64,000 bases of DNA from JACKHO01 sp041398745. GTDB taxonomy: Bacteria > Planctomycetota > Planctomycetia > Planctomycetales > Planctomycetaceae. The stretch spans positions 248,001 through 312,000 of the forward strand of contig JAWKUB010000008.1 in NCBI GenBank assembly GCA_041398745.1, written 5' to 3'. Of the stretch, positions 8,984-18,772 are shown in pieces. Below the pieces are notes generated by a model, which was not told the DNA's origin, did no database searches, and worked only from the letters and a program-made list of their open reading frames with translations. Position 1 is the stretch's first letter. The number at the start of each line of letters is the position of its first letter. Position numbers and translations under genes: made by a program.

Positions 8984-9703
8984 ATGGTGCGAATGACCAA
9001 TACCGCATTTCTGCGTGGGATTCAGTTGCTCTCATGCGTCCTCTTGTTTGGAACATGCGCAGGTTCCACCAACAGCGCAGAAGCGGGGTGGCCATTCTTC
9101 GCTGACGACGGGCCTGCACGTGGAACCCGTGAGTGGTATGAAATGCATGCTGCCGACCCACCCGGGGTTCGTCAGAGGTATGCCTACGGACGGATGTGGC
9201 CCGCTGCCGCGCGCCCCTCTGGTCCGCCACAACCAGCGATCCACAAATACTATGACGCCCACTTCTGGCCAAATCCGTACAACCTGGAAGACCGCCGTGT
9301 CGTACGTGGTGTCATGCAGACGCAGGTCGATAATGGTTGGCTGGCAGCGACGACGTTGTACCACTACCACTTCGATGCCGACACCAATGCACTAAATTCT
9401 TCAGGGCAACAGCACCTGTACTGGTTGCTGACGCATGCACCGGTCCAATACCGATTGGCAAACGTTGCCTCCGATGTTGATTCGACCGTCAATAGCAAGC
9501 GCGTTGAGTCGGTCGAACGTGAAATCAACCGCCTTCTTGGACAATCGGCATCGATTCCGGTCCTGTTGCGAGTTGGTGATCCTGTTGGCACGCCTGCTGA
9601 TCAGGTTCAGAATGTCTTCACTCAGGCCGAAAGTGCTCGATCTGCTCCGGCCATTCCGTTTACCTCGGCGTCTGAAGATGGTGGAGGCGGCGGAGGTCAA
9701 TAG
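8984..9703 (+). CDS. Secreted hypothetical protein, planctomycete type
   Basis: Function unknown. From ATG 8984 the product has 239 residues: a signal peptide (hydrophobic LLSCVLLFGTC, cut near NSAEAG), then an aromatic-rich mature part with YEMHAADPPGVRQRY, HKYYDAHFWPNP and TTLYHYHFD. The second half is milder and may be helical (VESVEREINRLLG). It ends in a run of six glycines plus Gln. Poly-Gly tails and WPFF/HFWPNP aromatic clusters are seen in conserved planctomycete exported proteins. It precedes the ATPase/TPR pair by 70 bases and may share their transcript. Confidence 0.7.
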   Translation: MVRMTNTAFLRGIQLLSCVLLFGTCAGSTNSAEAGWPFFADDGPARGTREWYEMHAADPPGVRQRYAYGRMWPAAARPSGPPQPAIHKYYDAHFWPNPYNLEDRRVVRGVMQTQVDNGWLAATTLYHYHFDADTNALNSSGQQHLYWLLTHAPVQYRLANVASDVDSTVNSKRVESVEREINRLLGQSASIPVLLRVGDPVGTPADQVQNVFTQAESARSAPAIPFTSASEDGGGGGGQ

Positions 9704-9773
9704 GCCAACGCTTGATTGTCACCATACAAAACAGATTGTTCAGAAGACCGCGCTTTCCACATGAGTGATTTTC

Positions 9774-11399
9774 ATGTCGGGGCAATTCGACCAGCCACAT
9801 GATGACACGCAGGATTCAGGTGAGGGGCAACTCCACTTTGATCCGCCGAATTCAGCGGCAGACTCCGTACCACGTCTGAGCCCAAGCGAGAATTCTTCGC
9901 CACAGGAAGTTGATCCCGCGGCATGGAGCAATGCGGCTTTTTATGACTCGCTCGGAGACGCGGTCACGGTCTCGGATGAGTTTTACGACCGCATTGTCAA
10001 GCAGGCTCATGCGACTGAGTCTTCTGAATCAAATGCCCCCGAGCGTGTTTCGGAGCTTGCTGCGGTACACGGGTACGCGCCGTCGGCATCTGGCGACGAA
10101 CCCTGCTCGTTGGGTGACATCTCCAATGTCATTCTTCCGCTACGGCCGCAAACGCTTCGAGAGACAGGACTCCAGCCGCAACTGCTACAAGACCTCTTGC
10201 TCAAGACGTTGTACTTCGGTGGGACACTTTCGTCTCAGGAACTTAGCAACGAACTAAGATTGCCTTGCGAAATCGTTGAGGAACTCGTGCTCTCACTCTG
10301 TCGCGATCAAATCATCGAAGTCGCGGAGAATGCCTTTGATGTTTCGCTGACCAATCAGGGACGTGAACGCGCCCGCGCGGCTTTGCAGCAAAGTCGCTAT
10401 GTAGGTCCCGCACCGGTCTCACTGCGTCAGTATCAGGAACACTGTCTGCATTGGAATGAGGGCGGCATCGATTGTTGTCGAGAAGACTTGCTTGCGGCGA
10501 CAGAGTCACTCGTGCTGCCGGATGACGTTATCGAAGCAGTGGGGGCAGCGATTTGTCGCGCAAAGCCATTGCTGATTTCGGGTGCCGCTGGCAGTGGAAT
10601 AACCTCATTAGGAGCGGGCATTGGCCGGTTTTTCAGCCAGTTGTCCCCCATCGCTGTGCCCTATGCGATTGCCGCCGGACTAGAGGTGCTCACACTTTTT
10701 GACTCAGCGGTTCATCATCAAGTGACTGGTGATTCGCTGCAAAATACGATCTCATCTTGTGGCCACGATGTGGACCTCCGCTGGCGGCTCGTGCAGCGAC
10801 CGTTCGTGCGAGTGGGCCTCGACACACCGCCCGACAAGTTGAGCCTCCTTTCGCAGTCAAACAAACACGTCCTGACTGCACCAATTCACATCAAGGCCAA
10901 CGGCGGAGTACTGTTTGTCGATGACCTGGGGCGACGCTGTGCAACCGACAGCGGGTGGCTCGCACGCTGGTTTGTCATTCTCGATCAAAAATCCGAGCGG
11001 CAAAAATTGCCGACAGGCGGTGATGTCGAATTGCCCGTAGCGTCGTTGACTGTCTTCGGCGCGAATGGCGAATCGTTTGTCCCAGCGGCAGGTGGAATTG
11101 AGCGACGCTTTGCGAGCAGAGTCTGCCTGGCGCCTCCGTCGTTGGAGGTGTTTGAGCGAATCTTCAAACGGGAGTGTGAGTTACGGCGTGTTCCCTACGA
11201 TTCAAGTGTCGTCCAGGAGTTCTTCCGCAATCGATACAGCCAGCAAAGATTGCCCAAAATGAGCGATCCGCAGGATTTGCTGGATGCTCACATTTCGATT
11301 TGCCGATTCAAGAGGATGGAACCCATTCTCAGCGCAGAAGGATTGTCCACAGCTTTTGATCGATGCCTGGGAGGTATTGAATTCAAAGCAACAGGCTGA
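9774..11399 (+). CDS. AAA-like ATPase domain protein with N-terminal winged helix; Walker A lysine missing
   Basis: ATG 9774 is preferred to GTG 9765. The 541-residue product has a Ser/Pro-rich N-terminal third, then a winged-helix-like part (LLKTLYFGGTLSSQEL...CEIVEEL), then an AAA-like core with Walker A-like GAAGSGITS and Walker B-like GGVLFVDDLG. The P-loop lysine is replaced by isoleucine (codon ATA, one base from AAA), so ATP binding or hydrolysis may be lost. Further sequence SVTVFGANG and ERRFASRVCL fits sensor 1 and the arginine-finger region. Relatives accompany Tad/Flp pilus genes in planctomycetes, as far as I recall; here only a TPR lipoprotein gene follows, 23 bases downstream. 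Confidence 0.78.
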   Translation: MSGQFDQPHDDTQDSGEGQLHFDPPNSAADSVPRLSPSENSSPQEVDPAAWSNAAFYDSLGDAVTVSDEFYDRIVKQAHATESSESNAPERVSELAAVHGYAPSASGDEPCSLGDISNVILPLRPQTLRETGLQPQLLQDLLLKTLYFGGTLSSQELSNELRLPCEIVEELVLSLCRDQIIEVAENAFDVSLTNQGRERARAALQQSRYVGPAPVSLRQYQEHCLHWNEGGIDCCREDLLAATESLVLPDDVIEAVGAAICRAKPLLISGAAGSGITSLGAGIGRFFSQLSPIAVPYAIAAGLEVLTLFDSAVHHQVTGDSLQNTISSCGHDVDLRWRLVQRPFVRVGLDTPPDKLSLLSQSNKHVLTAPIHIKANGGVLFVDDLGRRCATDSGWLARWFVILDQKSERQKLPTGGDVELPVASLTVFGANGESFVPAAGGIERRFASRVCLAPPSLEVFERIFKRECELRRVPYDSSVVQEFFRNRYSQQRLPKMSDPQDLLDAHISICRFKRMEPILSAEGLSTAFDRCLGGIEFKATG

Positions 11400-11422
11400 C
11401 TTTCGCACCGGAGACACGATTG

Positions 11423-12262
11423 ATGCGGCGTCTTAGGGGATTATTCGCTCTTTTCGCAACCAGCACTTTGCTGGTCAGCGGCGCGGGGTGTGCGCACGTG
11501 GGGAACTATCTGGGACTGAAGTCACAAGATGAGTCCGAGGTTCAGCGAGCGGCATTCGAAGAAGAAGTTCCCGATGCACCGCCCGATCCGAAAAATCCAG
11601 GCCAACTTCATTTGGCGTATGCGCATTGGATGGAAGAGTCCGGAAACGTTGACGAAGCTCGCAAGCACTACACGGCAGTCCGATCTGACGAACCCAAGAA
11701 TATCGACGCCATCCTCGGTCTGGCTCGCATTGACCTTGTGTCGGGGAAACATGTCGAGGCGGAACAGGGTTTCCAGCGGGCTTTGAAGCTCGATCCCGAA
11801 TCGGCTCTGGCTCATCATGGATTGGCCCGCTGCTATGCTGTCCAGAGGCGTTGGACGGAAGCTGTGACTGAGCTCAACACGGCCGTATTGGCGGACCCCA
11901 CGAACAACAATTACCGTTACGATTTAGCCATTGCGATGGCGCATGCGGGCGACATCGACGGCGCGTTACCGCACTTTGTACGTGTCGTGGGTGATGCCAA
12001 GGCGCACTATAATGTGGGCCTCATTCTCAAGGATGAAGGACAAACCGCCGCCGCGAAGAAGCACCTCTCACTGGCACTCACAAAAGATCCTGAACTTGAG
12101 GAAGCAGAACACTGGCTGCGACGTATTCAGGCAGCTGAGCCATATGCCACTCGGTCGCCAGAGCACTCACTGTCACAGCAGCCGGCTTCAAACGCTGACA
12201 TCTCGTTGACGACTGCTACGCAACGCGAACAGCGTGCGAATCAGCGTGCAGGCTCGCTGTAG
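11423..12262 (+). CDS. TPR-repeat lipoprotein
   Basis: ATG 11423 (a TTG lies one codon upstream) opens a lipoprotein signal: MRRLRGLFALFATSTLLVSGAGC, with lipobox SGAGC. At least four tetratricopeptide repeats follow, recognisable by AYAHWMEESGNVDEARKHY, ALGLARIDLVSGKHVEAEQ, ALAHHGLARCYAVQRRWTEA and LKDEGQTAAAKKHLSLAL. TPR arrays are protein-interaction scaffolds; family members next to Tad ATPases resemble TadD. Coupled with the preceding ATPase gene (24 bases) it probably forms a two-gene operon. The C-terminal 60 residues are low-complexity, Gln/Thr/Ser-rich. Confidence 0.85.
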   Translation: MRRLRGLFALFATSTLLVSGAGCAHVGNYLGLKSQDESEVQRAAFEEEVPDAPPDPKNPGQLHLAYAHWMEESGNVDEARKHYTAVRSDEPKNIDAILGLARIDLVSGKHVEAEQGFQRALKLDPESALAHHGLARCYAVQRRWTEAVTELNTAVLADPTNNNYRYDLAIAMAHAGDIDGALPHFVRVVGDAKAHYNVGLILKDEGQTAAAKKHLSLALTKDPELEEAEHWLRRIQAAEPYATRSPEHSLSQQPASNADISLTTATQREQRANQRAGSL

Positions 12263-12319
12263 TTGCTAGCAAGCTGAATCTGCAGTTGCCACAAGGAGTA
12301 CGTCTCCCGGAAACTGTCG

Positions 12320-12340
12320 GGTGGCACAGACATTCCTGTC
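12320..12340. repeat. Short palindromic repeat, copy 2 of 3 (decayed right arm)
   Basis: Contains GGTGGCACAGACATTCCTGTC, identical to the first 21 bases of the copy at 24474-24498; the outer part of the right arm is replaced (AGGG instead of TGTG). It lies in the roughly 300-base gene-free stretch between the TPR lipoprotein gene and the isomerase-like gene, in which I see nothing else. Confidence 0.7.
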
Positions 12341-12559
12341 AGGGTTTCTCCGGCACTAGAAACAACGCGTGCAAGGCCTTGGAACTGCCTCTATCCCGAA
12401 TTATTCGTGGGGCGGGTGAAGTCCACGTCAAACAGGTCGATGCGTTACGCAAGTCACTCAACCTGAAAATCAGGTTGTCAGTTTTATGGCGAGTGATTCG
12501 CGGACGTAACCGCACCATGATGCGGCGACTTGCTTCACACACCCTGCAATTCTTTGGAA

Positions 12560-13471
12560 CTAACTCTCGGCGCCAAGACCTTCAAGATAAGCTCGCGCAC
12601 GATTGATTTCTTCGGTTGCGGCACTCGTTGGCTCAAGAATGGGGACGCCACGCGGGACCGGATGCATGAAGATTTCGAACCAGCCCTGATAGTTGATCTC
12701 GCTGAGTGCCGTCATGAGGGGACCAAAGTCCAAGTCGCCGCGACCCGGCATTTGCAGCAGTTCCTGTTCTTTGGGGAGTTTGGTCATGCATCCCATGCCA
12801 TGCTGCCAGGCATAGAACATGGCCATCTTATTCCCCAAATCACGAATCAGCTTGGCCAGCATTTCGGGATCCTGGTCTAAATGGTACGGCGCCAAGGCGA
12901 CTCCCAAGTTCTCGGACGAGCGCAGGTCCATTAGATAGCGGAGCGCGTCGGCCGAATCCATCAGATTGCCGCCATGATTCTCAATGGCAATTGTCACGCC
13001 AGTTTCTTCCGCAATTTCAAGATGTGGCTTCATTTGTTCGGCGAACACGCCCACTGCCGCTTTGAGTTCGCTGCCTGAGAGACCTTTCGGCCCCTTTGCT
13101 CCTGTGACGATGACCGGGCAACCAAAGCGACGGGCCAGTTGCATTTCGTCCTTCAATCCAAACGGCCCCAGTTTGTACTGAGTGATGCAGCCGAGACTGA
13201 CGTCATGTTTTTCGAGCAGCGCACGAAAGGCGTCTTCTCCCATTTCGTCGAGCTGTTCGCGCTGATTCCCATGCACTCGCGGCCAAATGTCGATTGCCGT
13301 CGCCCCAATCTTGTGAACCTCGGGCATGATTTCATGCACATCTGTTTCACCGAACATGCAGGAACCCAAAATGTACCTGGGCTTCCATTTCGTTTCCGCT
13401 CCACTGGCCGGAAGTGCAGAAACCGCAGCGGCCGAGGCAGTGGCGGCGAGAAAGTGACGTCGTGAAATCAT
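12560..13471 (-). CDS. Xylose isomerase-like TIM-barrel protein with Tat signal
   Basis: The 303-residue product starts with a twin-arginine signal (MISRRHFLAATASAAAVSALPASGAE), so it is exported folded. The rest is an AP-endonuclease-2/sugar-isomerase barrel: IGATAIDIWPRVHG, PVIVTGAKGPKG, VTIAIENHGG, GVALAPYHL and YQGWFEIFMHP. The E in IENHGG and the E in WFEIF are in the usual metal-binding positions. Such exported isomerase-like proteins are common in planctomycetes and are usually thought to act on sugars; the substrate is unknown. It lies 39 bases downstream of a DUF1501 gene on the same strand. Confidence 0.85.
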   Translation of the reverse strand: MISRRHFLAATASAAAVSALPASGAETKWKPRYILGSCMFGETDVHEIMPEVHKIGATAIDIWPRVHGNQREQLDEMGEDAFRALLEKHDVSLGCITQYKLGPFGLKDEMQLARRFGCPVIVTGAKGPKGLSGSELKAAVGVFAEQMKPHLEIAEETGVTIAIENHGGNLMDSADALRYLMDLRSSENLGVALAPYHLDQDPEMLAKLIRDLGNKMAMFYAWQHGMGCMTKLPKEQELLQMPGRGDLDFGPLMTALSEINYQGWFEIFMHPVPRGVPILEPTSAATEEINRARAYLEGLGAES

Positions 13472-13510
13472 CGTGTCGTACTATTAAACGGAGAATTGGA
13501 ATATGGCGAC

Positions 13511-14911
13511 TCAGCCCAGTAAGGCTTCGACGACTTTGCCTCGCGAAATGGGGTGCGGGCGTCCAATGACGTCGTGGACCATGGTCTCCGACGGGTAACC
13601 CATCAAATGGAATACCGTTGCCAGATAGTCAGCGGGCGTCACCGGGTTGTCCAAGGGCTCACCTGCGTGCTTGTCGGATGAGCCATGAACCATGCCGCCG
13701 CGAATTCCACCACCGGCCAAGGCAATGGAGAAGACACGGCCCCAATGATCGCGGCCCAGTCGCTTGTTGATTTTCGGCGTATGTCCGAATTCGGTTGCCA
13801 GGCAGACCAGTGTTTCGTCGAGCAGTCCGCGCTCTTCCAAATCGAGGATGAGTGTCGAGTACACCTGATCCAGCACCGGCATCAGCCAGCCTTTAAGGCT
13901 TTCGCTGTGTTTCTCGTGGGTATCCCAGCCACCACTATTCGGTTTGGATTTATCTTCTGTAATGGACTGCACCTGCACCAGCGAGACTCCAGACTCCACG
14001 AGTCGTCTCGCCAGTAGCGCTCCCTGGCCAAATTTCGTACGCGTGTAGCGGTCGCGCATTTCATCCGACTCTTCGTTCATGTCGAATGCTTTACGGGCGC
14101 GGCCTCCTGCCACCAAATCGATGGCCTGCTGCTGATAGTTGTCGTAGACGGTCGTTGACGCCTGTCGTTCCAACGCGTCGAGCGGTTCGCGAAGTTGATT
14201 GAGCAGTGACAGGCGACTGTCGAGCCGTGCCATGACCATCCCATCCTGCAGTTCGCCTCCAGGTACGGTGAAGTTGGGATCAGTGGGATCGCATTCCAGG
14301 AACCAGGGGTCGTGTCGTCGCCCGAGCAGTCCGGCGTCGGTTCCCGGCCAGGGATTGGCACCACCGTTGTTCGCCAGCTTTCTTGGCAGGGAAACTGAGG
14401 GAGGTAATCCTCCGCGAGATGGTCTTAGGGCTTGGACGAGTGCATTGAATGACGGTTGATCGTTCGGTTTTCCAGGTGCGGCGTTTTCACGACTAAGGGG
14501 AATATGAGGAACGCCGGTGAGCATTTGGTAACCGCTCGTCGAGTGGGCGTTGTCCCCGGTCACCATGGACCGGATGACCGCCAGTCGGTCGGTAATCATG
14601 GCCGTCTTCGGCATGAGTTCGCCGACGAACAAGCCGGGGATTTTCGTGGCGATGGCTCCGAAATCACCTCGAATTCCGTCGGGGGCCTCCGGTTTGGGGT
14701 CAAAAGTTTCGTGCTGCGGCATGCCGCCAGCGATGAACAGCACAATGACCGATTTCGCTTTAACCGGCAGTGTGGCTTCCGCTGCATTAGCTTGTTGCCG
14801 CAGTAAGTTCGCCAAGGTGAGGCCACCTAGTCCCACGCTTCCTGCGCGCAGCAGTTCTCGGCGTGGAATGCCATCGCAATGGCGAAAAGAGTCCGACAGC
14901 AGTCTCAGCAT
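13511..14911 (-). CDS. DUF1501 exported protein (first of four)
   Basis: A 466-residue DUF1501 protein. It has the twin-arginine-like start (GIPRRELLRAGSVGLGGLTLANLL) and the family pattern VIVLFIAGGMPQHETFDPKPEAPDGIRGDFGAI, RLAVIRSMVTGDNAHSTSGY, WDTHEKH and CLATEFGHTPKIN. DUF1501 proteins share the alkaline phosphatase/sulfatase fold; a role in polysaccharide or sulfate-ester metabolism is suspected in planctomycetes but not proven. The family normally pairs with a DUF1549/DUF1553 gene; none is next to this copy. The copy at 35162-36442 is the only one here with such a partner. Confidence 0.92.
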   Translation of the reverse strand: MLRLLSDSFRHCDGIPRRELLRAGSVGLGGLTLANLLRQQANAAEATLPVKAKSVIVLFIAGGMPQHETFDPKPEAPDGIRGDFGAIATKIPGLFVGELMPKTAMITDRLAVIRSMVTGDNAHSTSGYQMLTGVPHIPLSRENAAPGKPNDQPSFNALVQALRPSRGGLPPSVSLPRKLANNGGANPWPGTDAGLLGRRHDPWFLECDPTDPNFTVPGGELQDGMVMARLDSRLSLLNQLREPLDALERQASTTVYDNYQQQAIDLVAGGRARKAFDMNEESDEMRDRYTRTKFGQGALLARRLVESGVSLVQVQSITEDKSKPNSGGWDTHEKHSESLKGWLMPVLDQVYSTLILDLEERGLLDETLVCLATEFGHTPKINKRLGRDHWGRVFSIALAGGGIRGGMVHGSSDKHAGEPLDNPVTPADYLATVFHLMGYPSETMVHDVIGRPHPISRGKVVEALLG

Positions 14912-15150
14912 GGGAGATTCCCCGAAATTCAGTACGTACGTTCCTGTTCATAAAGAATGGCTGATCCAATGGTCGGCTGCAACTGGAGTCGCACTTTCAG
15001 TGCCGGGAATGCTCCTGTTCCTACCCATTTTATCGGAAATCCGGGCGGCAAAATCTGCCGAAACTTGTCTCGACCCGTTCTTCTGGTTCGTCCTACACTC
15101 CCGTTCCGTCCACGGAGTGCCGTGGAAAATATGTCGGCAAAGGAGTGCCC

Positions 15151-16806
15151 ATGTACGTGATTTTGTTGGCAGGACATTACCTGCGCACGAAATACATCGC
15201 TCTGGTAAGCATCATCAGTATTACGCTGGGCGTGGCGACCATGATTGTCGTCAACAGTGTCATGAGCGGCTTCAGTTGTGAAATGCGGGACCGCATTAAG
15301 GGCATTCTGGCCGACGTTATTGTCGAAACGCACAGCAAAGACGGCACGGCCGCTGAAGACACTCTCGTCCTCATGGAAAAAGTGGAAGAGGTCGTCGGCG
15401 ACAAAATCGACGCCATGACCCCCACCGTCGAAATCTACGGGATGATGAGTTTCGACGTTGCCGGGCATCCATTTCACCGTCCTGTGACGCTCGTCGGAAT
15501 TGTTCCCGACTCGAAAAATCGGGTGAGCCCCATGGCGGAAAACCTGATGACCCGTCAGGCCATCTACAAAAATGGCGAACTCGTCCTGCCACCGTTGCGT
15601 GATCCGGCGCTTCCGCTCAATTGGGATTTGACTCCCGAGCATTTGGAGCGGCGGAAAGATCGCGCCTACGAAATGCAAATGCGGGAGCAAATGAGCGTTG
15701 AGTTCGGCAGTACATCGACTGTTCCCGGACCAATTCAGCCGGTCTCCAATGAAGTGGATGCAGAAGCTGCTAGCCTCGACCCGTTTCTCGTTCCTGCAGC
15801 CCTCGAATCGAGCGAAGGGGAAGAAAGTGAATCGTCCGACCCCTTCAGCAACTCGGCCGATCCCTTCAACTCCGGGGCGGCTGCGGAACAACAAGACCCT
15901 TCACAGCCGCTCTCGGCTCGAGTTTTTGTAGGCGCAGGACTGGTCACCTATCCGTACCGCGATCCGCAAACAGGTGAAGTCGAAATCGGATATCTGGTCC
16001 AACCGGGTGAGGATGTCAACATCACGACCATCAAGACCGGTGTCCCCGAACCGGCCCGTTTTAAGGCAACGGTGGCCGATGTGTTCAAGAGCGGAATGAG
16101 CGAGTACGACTCCACACTTGTCTTCTGTAATCTCGAAGAACTGCAATATGCTCGCGGAATGCTGACTGGGCCGGATGTTTCGCATCCCCACGACAACCTT
16201 GACTGGCGAAACGGACAAATCACGACGCTGCAAATCAAATTGAAAGACTACCAAGACGCGGACGAAGTGGTCCGTCGACTAAGGTCGGAACTGCCCAGTG
16301 CCTACTTTGCCGTCAACACCTGGGAGCAAAAGCAGGGGCCACTGCTCGAAGCTGTAAAGGTTGAGTCAGCAATTCTTAATGTGTTGCTCTTCCTGATTAT
16401 TGCGGTAGCAGGCTTTGGCATTCTTGGAATTTTCTACATGGTTGTGGTGGAGAAGACCCGCGACATTGGCATTCTGAAATCACTTGGTGCGAGTTCCAGT
16501 GGTGTGATGAGTGTCTTCCTCACCTACGGTCTTTCACTTGGAATGGTAGGAGCCGGAGCTGGCGTTGTGCTGGGCCTGCTGTTCGTGCATTACATCAATG
16601 AAATCGAAGGGCTGATATCGAGCATCATGGGACACAAGGTGTTCGATGAGGAAATCTACTACTTCCAGAAAATCCCCACGGTTGTTGACCCTTTGACGGT
16701 ATTCCTCGTGGCTGTTTCCGCCATTCTCATTGCCGTATGTGCCAGTATTCTTCCCGCCTGGCGGGCTGCCTCGCAGCATCCTGTTAAGGCCCTGCGGTTT
16801 GAGTAA
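15151..16806 (+). CDS. ABC transporter permease of the LolC/LolE/MacB type
   Basis: A 551-residue permease with the FtsX-type layout: one N-terminal transmembrane helix (ALVSIISITLGVATMIVVNS), a large periplasmic region, and three C-terminal helices (LNVLLFLIIAVAGFGILGIFYMVV, LSLGMVGAGAGVVLGLLF, LTVFLVAVSAILIAVCASILPAW). It ends with the family's AAxxHPVKALRFE. AAGGAG ends 5 bases before ATG 15151, which decides this start over the GTG at 15145. An Asp/Ser-rich linker of about 60 residues sits in the periplasmic part (residues about 210-250), longer than in E. coli LolC. With the ATPase gene downstream it should extract lipoproteins or another lipid-linked substrate. Confidence 0.9.
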   Translation: MYVILLAGHYLRTKYIALVSIISITLGVATMIVVNSVMSGFSCEMRDRIKGILADVIVETHSKDGTAAEDTLVLMEKVEEVVGDKIDAMTPTVEIYGMMSFDVAGHPFHRPVTLVGIVPDSKNRVSPMAENLMTRQAIYKNGELVLPPLRDPALPLNWDLTPEHLERRKDRAYEMQMREQMSVEFGSTSTVPGPIQPVSNEVDAEAASLDPFLVPAALESSEGEESESSDPFSNSADPFNSGAAAEQQDPSQPLSARVFVGAGLVTYPYRDPQTGEVEIGYLVQPGEDVNITTIKTGVPEPARFKATVADVFKSGMSEYDSTLVFCNLEELQYARGMLTGPDVSHPHDNLDWRNGQITTLQIKLKDYQDADEVVRRLRSELPSAYFAVNTWEQKQGPLLEAVKVESAILNVLLFLIIAVAGFGILGIFYMVVVEKTRDIGILKSLGASSSGVMSVFLTYGLSLGMVGAGAGVVLGLLFVHYINEIEGLISSIMGHKVFDEEIYYFQKIPTVVDPLTVFLVAVSAILIAVCASILPAWRAASQHPVKALRFE

Positions 16807-16863
16807 TCGAACGTCGCCAATTCTGGAACCATCTCACTCTGACTAACACGTGTTTCGGTCCTT

Positions 16864-17595
16864 ATGCGAACTCTTCCCATGAAACCAACTGTTCCTCACT
16901 TGTGCGCCGTGGCTCTCGACAAAGCCTACCGCAAGGGGCAGCATCGCATTCCTGTGTTGCGTGGCGTTGATATCTCGGCGCAGGAGGGGGAGTTCATTTC
17001 AATTGTCGGTCAGTCGGGATCGGGCAAAAGCACACTGTTGCACCTCATGGGATTGCTCGATGGCCCTGACGTCGGCGAAGTGCGACTCAAGGGCGATCGC
17101 ATCGACAACCTGCCCAGCGGCGGTCGCGACCGAATTCGAAATCAGGTGTTTGGGTTTGTGTTTCAGTCCTATCATCTGCTGCCCGAATTAAGCCTCGTGG
17201 AAAATGTTTTGACACCGCTGCTCATCCGTCACAACCTGTTCAGTTACTGGCGACACCGTGCAGAATTCCGTGAGCAGGCCACGGAAATCATTGAACGGGT
17301 GGGACTGACACACCGGCTGCGGCACCGTCCCTCAGAACTTTCCGGAGGGGAGTTGCAGCGTGCTGCTATTGCCCGGGCTCTGGTTGCGAGTCCAGAGGTG
17401 CTTCTGGCTGATGAGCCAACAGGCAACCTCGACGCCCACACCGGCAGCGAAATTATGGACCTGTTGTGCTCGTTGAATGAGGACGAAGGCCTGACTATTA
17501 TCATGGTCACGCACGATGAGAAAATTGCCAATCTCTCTCAGCGCATTGTCCGATTGACGGAAGGACGAATTCAGGAGTTGGAAGAAGCCGCCTGA
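16864..17595 (+). CDS. ABC transporter ATP-binding protein of the LolD/MacB type
   Basis: The 243-residue ATPase has Walker A GQSGSGKST, Q-loop FQSYHLLPELS, signature LSGGELQRAAIARAL, Walker B VLLADEPTGNLD and the H-loop MVTHDEKIA. This set with the 'HLLPELSLVENV' stretch is typical of LolD/MacB ATPases that drive permeases of the FtsX fold. It lies 57 bases after the permease gene on the same strand and almost certainly forms a transporter with it. ATG 16864 was used; ATG 16879 is a possible alternative. Confidence 0.93.
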   Translation: MRTLPMKPTVPHLCAVALDKAYRKGQHRIPVLRGVDISAQEGEFISIVGQSGSGKSTLLHLMGLLDGPDVGEVRLKGDRIDNLPSGGRDRIRNQVFGFVFQSYHLLPELSLVENVLTPLLIRHNLFSYWRHRAEFREQATEIIERVGLTHRLRHRPSELSGGELQRAAIARALVASPEVLLADEPTGNLDAHTGSEIMDLLCSLNEDEGLTIIMVTHDEKIANLSQRIVRLTEGRIQELEEAA

Positions 17596-17693
17596 ACCAG
17601 TCATACGCCACCTGGGTCAATGTGTCAGGTGCCGTTATCCGGAACTGGCAGGAGTTGCCCGTTTCCTCCGTCCATTCGAACACAAAACTGACA

Positions 17694-18554
17694 ATGTCGC
17701 AGAAAATCTATCTCAACGGTCAACTGGTCCCCGAGGCTGAGGCCGTTGTCAGCGTCTTCGATCATGGACTGCTGTACGGCGATGGTGTGTTCGAAGGCAT
17801 TCGCGTCTACAATCGACGGGTGTTCATGCTGCCCGAGCACGTCGAGCGTCTCTACGAAAGTGCCCGCGCCATCCGTCTTGAAATTCCAATTTCCCCCGAG
17901 GAAATGACGGAAGCCGTCGAAAAAACGGTTGCGGCGAACAACATTGAAGACGGATATGTCCGCCTTGTGGTCACCCGTGGGGCCGGGTCGCTGGGGCTCG
18001 ACATTCGTCGGACGAGCAATCCTCAGGTCATCGTCATCGCGGCGACAATTTCCCTGTACGACCCCGAGTTGTACGAGAAGGGATTGAAAATCATTACGGC
18101 TAGCACCATTCGGAATCATCCGAGTGCGGTCAGTCCGCGCATCAAGTCGTTGAATTACCTGAACAACATCCTCGCCAAAATCGAGGGTACCGATCAGGGG
18201 GCGCCGGAAGCTCTCATGCTGAACCATAAGGGTGATGTCTCCGAATGCACGGGCGACAACATTTTCGTCATCAAGCAGGGCATCATTCGCACTCCTCCCA
18301 AGGATGCTGGCATCTTGGAGGGAATTACCCGCAACGTTGTCATTAAGTTGGCCCGTGAAGCAGGTTACGCTGTCGAAGAAGTGACGCTGCAGCGGCATGA
18401 CATCTACATTGCAGACGAATGTTTCCTCACTGGAACTGCAGCCGAAGTCATTCCGTGCGTTTCACTGGACGGGCGGAATATTGGTGATGGCACCCCCGGT
18501 CCCATCTCACGTCAACTGCTCAAAGCGTTCCAGGAATTCGCTCGCCGAGGCTAG
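17694..18554 (+). CDS. ilvE: Class IV aminotransferase, branched-chain type (IlvE)
   Basis: ATG 17694 starts the standard family N terminus (MSQKIYLNGQLVPEAEAVVS). The 286-residue enzyme has VFDHGLLYGDGVFEGIRVYN, YVRLVVTRGAGSLGLD, the PLP lysine in RIKSLNYLNNILAKIE, MLNHKGDVSECTGDNIFVI and LTGTAAEVIPC. This matches PLP-dependent branched-chain aminotransferases, which make or break Leu, Ile and Val; D-amino-acid transaminase and 4-amino-4-deoxychorismate lyase belong to the same fold and cannot be fully excluded. No other branched-chain biosynthesis gene is nearby. Confidence 0.9.
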   Translation: MSQKIYLNGQLVPEAEAVVSVFDHGLLYGDGVFEGIRVYNRRVFMLPEHVERLYESARAIRLEIPISPEEMTEAVEKTVAANNIEDGYVRLVVTRGAGSLGLDIRRTSNPQVIVIAATISLYDPELYEKGLKIITASTIRNHPSAVSPRIKSLNYLNNILAKIEGTDQGAPEALMLNHKGDVSECTGDNIFVIKQGIIRTPPKDAGILEGITRNVVIKLAREAGYAVEEVTLQRHDIYIADECFLTGTAAEVIPCVSLDGRNIGDGTPGPISRQLLKAFQEFARRG

Positions 18555-18772
18555 GCAATTCAGTCTGGCTCGATCGAATGCAGGCTGGGAATGTTAAAAA
18601 TGGCCCGATTTCTCTGGACCAGCTTTTCATTTCTATTACCCTCACTGCCGTTCAGCCATTGACTGCCAAAACATTCCTGTTTCCAAGTCACAAGTGTTGC
18701 TGAACGTTTCCGAGACGGATGGATGCGTCTGTGTACGTCGAGTCTGCCAGTTTCCTTCCAGGATGAGTGGAA

